A stretch of DNA of 64,000 bases. Source: Sphingomonas sp. BK345. Lineage in GTDB: Bacteria; Pseudomonadota; Alphaproteobacteria; Sphingomonadales; Sphingomonadaceae. Shown piece by piece: positions 62,941-64,000 of the stretch; the stretch's first letter is position 1, and each line of letters begins with the position of its first letter. Where the stretch lies: assembly GCF_014193845.1 (NCBI RefSeq), contig NZ_JACHZX010000004.1, forward strand, positions 248,001 through 312,000. Direction: 5' to 3'. Both the position numbers and the translations under genes were made by a program. Under the pieces are notes generated by a model. That model saw only the letters and a list, made by a program, of their open reading frames with translations, made no database searches and was not told the DNA's origin.

Positions 62941-63723
62941 ATGAAGGGTATCGTGCTGGGCGTCGGGCTGTCGCTCGCCTCGTCCGCGGTGATGGCGCAG
63001 GGGCAGCAAGGTGATCCCAAGGCGACCGAGCAATGGTCGCCCGCGGTGCCGGTGGTGACGCCGGGCGCCTTCGCCGGCTGGACCGCGCCCGCCGACGCGG
63101 TGGTGCTATTCGACGGCAAGGGGCTGGACCGCTGGGCTTCGGTGAAGACCGGCGGCGCCGCCGGCTGGACCGTCGCCGACGGCGCGGTGACGGTGAAGAA
63201 GGGCACCGGCAACATCCAGACCAAGCAGTCGTTCGGCAGCTACCAGCTGCATCTGGAGTATCGCATTCCCGCCAACATCACGGGTGAGGGCCAGGCGCGC
63301 GGCAACAGCGGGCTGTTCCTCGCCTCCACCGGGCCGGGCGACGACGGCTACGAGTTCCAGATCATGGACAGCTACAACAACCCGACCTACGTCAACGGGC
63401 AGCTCGGCGCGATCTACAAGCAGACGCCGCCGCTCGCCAATCCGGCGCGCCGGCCGGGCGAGTGGCAGACGATCGACGTCACGTGGGAGGCGCCGCGCTT
63501 CGGCGCCGACGGCGCGGTGACCCGGCCCGCCTTCGTGACCGGCTATGTCAACGGCGTGCTGGTGCAGGATCATACCGAGGTGCGCGGCGGCACGGTCTAC
63601 ATCGGCAAGCCCAGCTACAAGCCGCACGGCAAGGCGCCGATCAAGCTGCAGGACCACGGCGACCCCAGCCAGCCGATCAGCTTCCGCAACATCTGGGTGC
63701 GCGAGCTGCCCGAGCGGGGGTGA
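62941..63723 (+). CDS. DUF1080 (3-keto-disaccharide hydrolase) family protein
   Basis: Exported 260-residue protein from the ATG at 62941, with AGAGG 10 bases upstream; ATGs further upstream are not supported. A signal peptide ends near SSAVMAQG. The laminin-G/concanavalin-like domain starts VVLFDGKGLDRWASVKTGG near residue 57, then GTGNIQTKQSFGSYQLHLEY, and GNSGLFLASTGPGDDGYEFQ and LQDHGDPSQPISFRNIWVRE near the end. DUF1080 proteins are linked to 3-keto-glycoside breakdown in some bacteria; that role here is inferred. Confidence 0.88.
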   Translation: MKGIVLGVGLSLASSAVMAQGQQGDPKATEQWSPAVPVVTPGAFAGWTAPADAVVLFDGKGLDRWASVKTGGAAGWTVADGAVTVKKGTGNIQTKQSFGSYQLHLEYRIPANITGEGQARGNSGLFLASTGPGDDGYEFQIMDSYNNPTYVNGQLGAIYKQTPPLANPARRPGEWQTIDVTWEAPRFGADGAVTRPAFVTGYVNGVLVQDHTEVRGGTVYIGKPSYKPHGKAPIKLQDHGDPSQPISFRNIWVRELPERG

Positions 63724-63810
63724 GGCCACGAGGGTTGGGGGTTGGAAGGGGCGTCGTACCCCCTTCCCTTCAGGGGATCATCGCATAGATGTGTTTGCGC
63801 TCCCCACCCT

Positions 63811-63907
63811 CGTTATCCCGGCCTTTGAGCCGGGATCCATGGTTCCGCAGGAGCAACGACATCGTCGTGCGCGGCGCGATGGATCTCGGATCAAGTCCGA
63901 GATGACG
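63811..63907. repeat. paired palindromic intergenic repeat, copy E
   Basis: Left arm from CGTTATCCCGGCCTTTGAGC (63811) through GGGATCCATGG and right arm ATGGATCTCGGATCAAGTCC to GAGATGACG (63907), inverted around about 20 bases. Same design as copy A. The last 90 bases of the window after it hold no supported gene. Confidence 0.7.
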
Positions 63908-64000
63908 AAAACTTCGCAACGATCCCTGTCAGGGCAAAAGGTCTCGGCGCCGATCAGGCCGACATCATCACTCTTGGAGGTCACGAATCACGTCCGGCAT

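Overview
The window is GC-rich chromosomal DNA from an alphaproteobacterium, most likely a Sphingomonas-like member of the Sphingomonadaceae. I infer this from the nuo operon layout, the suhB-efp-thiE neighbourhood, the TonB receptor-SapC-cupin-halogenase cluster, the PaoABC genes and the general coding style. No 16S gene is present to confirm it.

Region by region. (1) 1-13238, minus strand: the complex I operon nuoA to nuoM, with nuoM running off the left edge. Three small coiled-coil genes sit between nuoD/E, nuoE/F and nuoF/G, and a possible 27-codon ORF lies between nuoI and nuoJ. (2) 13384-17293, minus: suhB, efp, an M23 peptidase, an L,D-transpeptidase and thiE. (3) 17300-18226: an AT-richer island with a double-glycine-leader, glycine-zipper peptide gene that overlaps a two-helix membrane protein gene. 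It looks like a bacteriocin/immunity pair. (4) 18227-25200: class I aldolase, a MazF/RHH toxin-antitoxin pair with a palindromic operator, dxs, a Zur-like regulator, a MerC-domain protein and recJ. A tRNA-Glu gene follows. (5) 25494-33600, minus: cytochrome c, a decayed junction of two truncated genes, then halogenase, cupin/JmjC, SapC and a large TonB receptor. A LacI-type palindrome overlaps the receptor promoter. (6) 33812-41702: paoABC-like aldehyde oxidoreductase, ybbAP and a divergent tesA-like lipase. (7) 41975-50143: small stress-type proteins, a second TonB receptor with a His-rich periplasmic protein, a chemoreceptor, an SDR/aldo-keto reductase pair and a GH43 enzyme. (8) 50211-54829: a two-component pair divergent from a proline-rich exported protein, tRNA-Gln, ilvE and a MarR regulator. 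(9) 55063-63723: S10 peptidase, kdpDE without kdpFABC, two tandem ferritin-like proteins, a small ORF and a DUF1080 protein.

Five copies of an intergenic palindromic repeat (three paired, two single-armed) are scattered from about 30 kb to 64 kb. Most neighbouring genes in operons overlap by GTGA, ATGA, TGATG or TAATG, which points to extensive translational coupling. The strongest candidates for undescribed biology are the peptide/immunity pair near 17.6 kb and the three small coiled-coil proteins embedded in the complex I operon.
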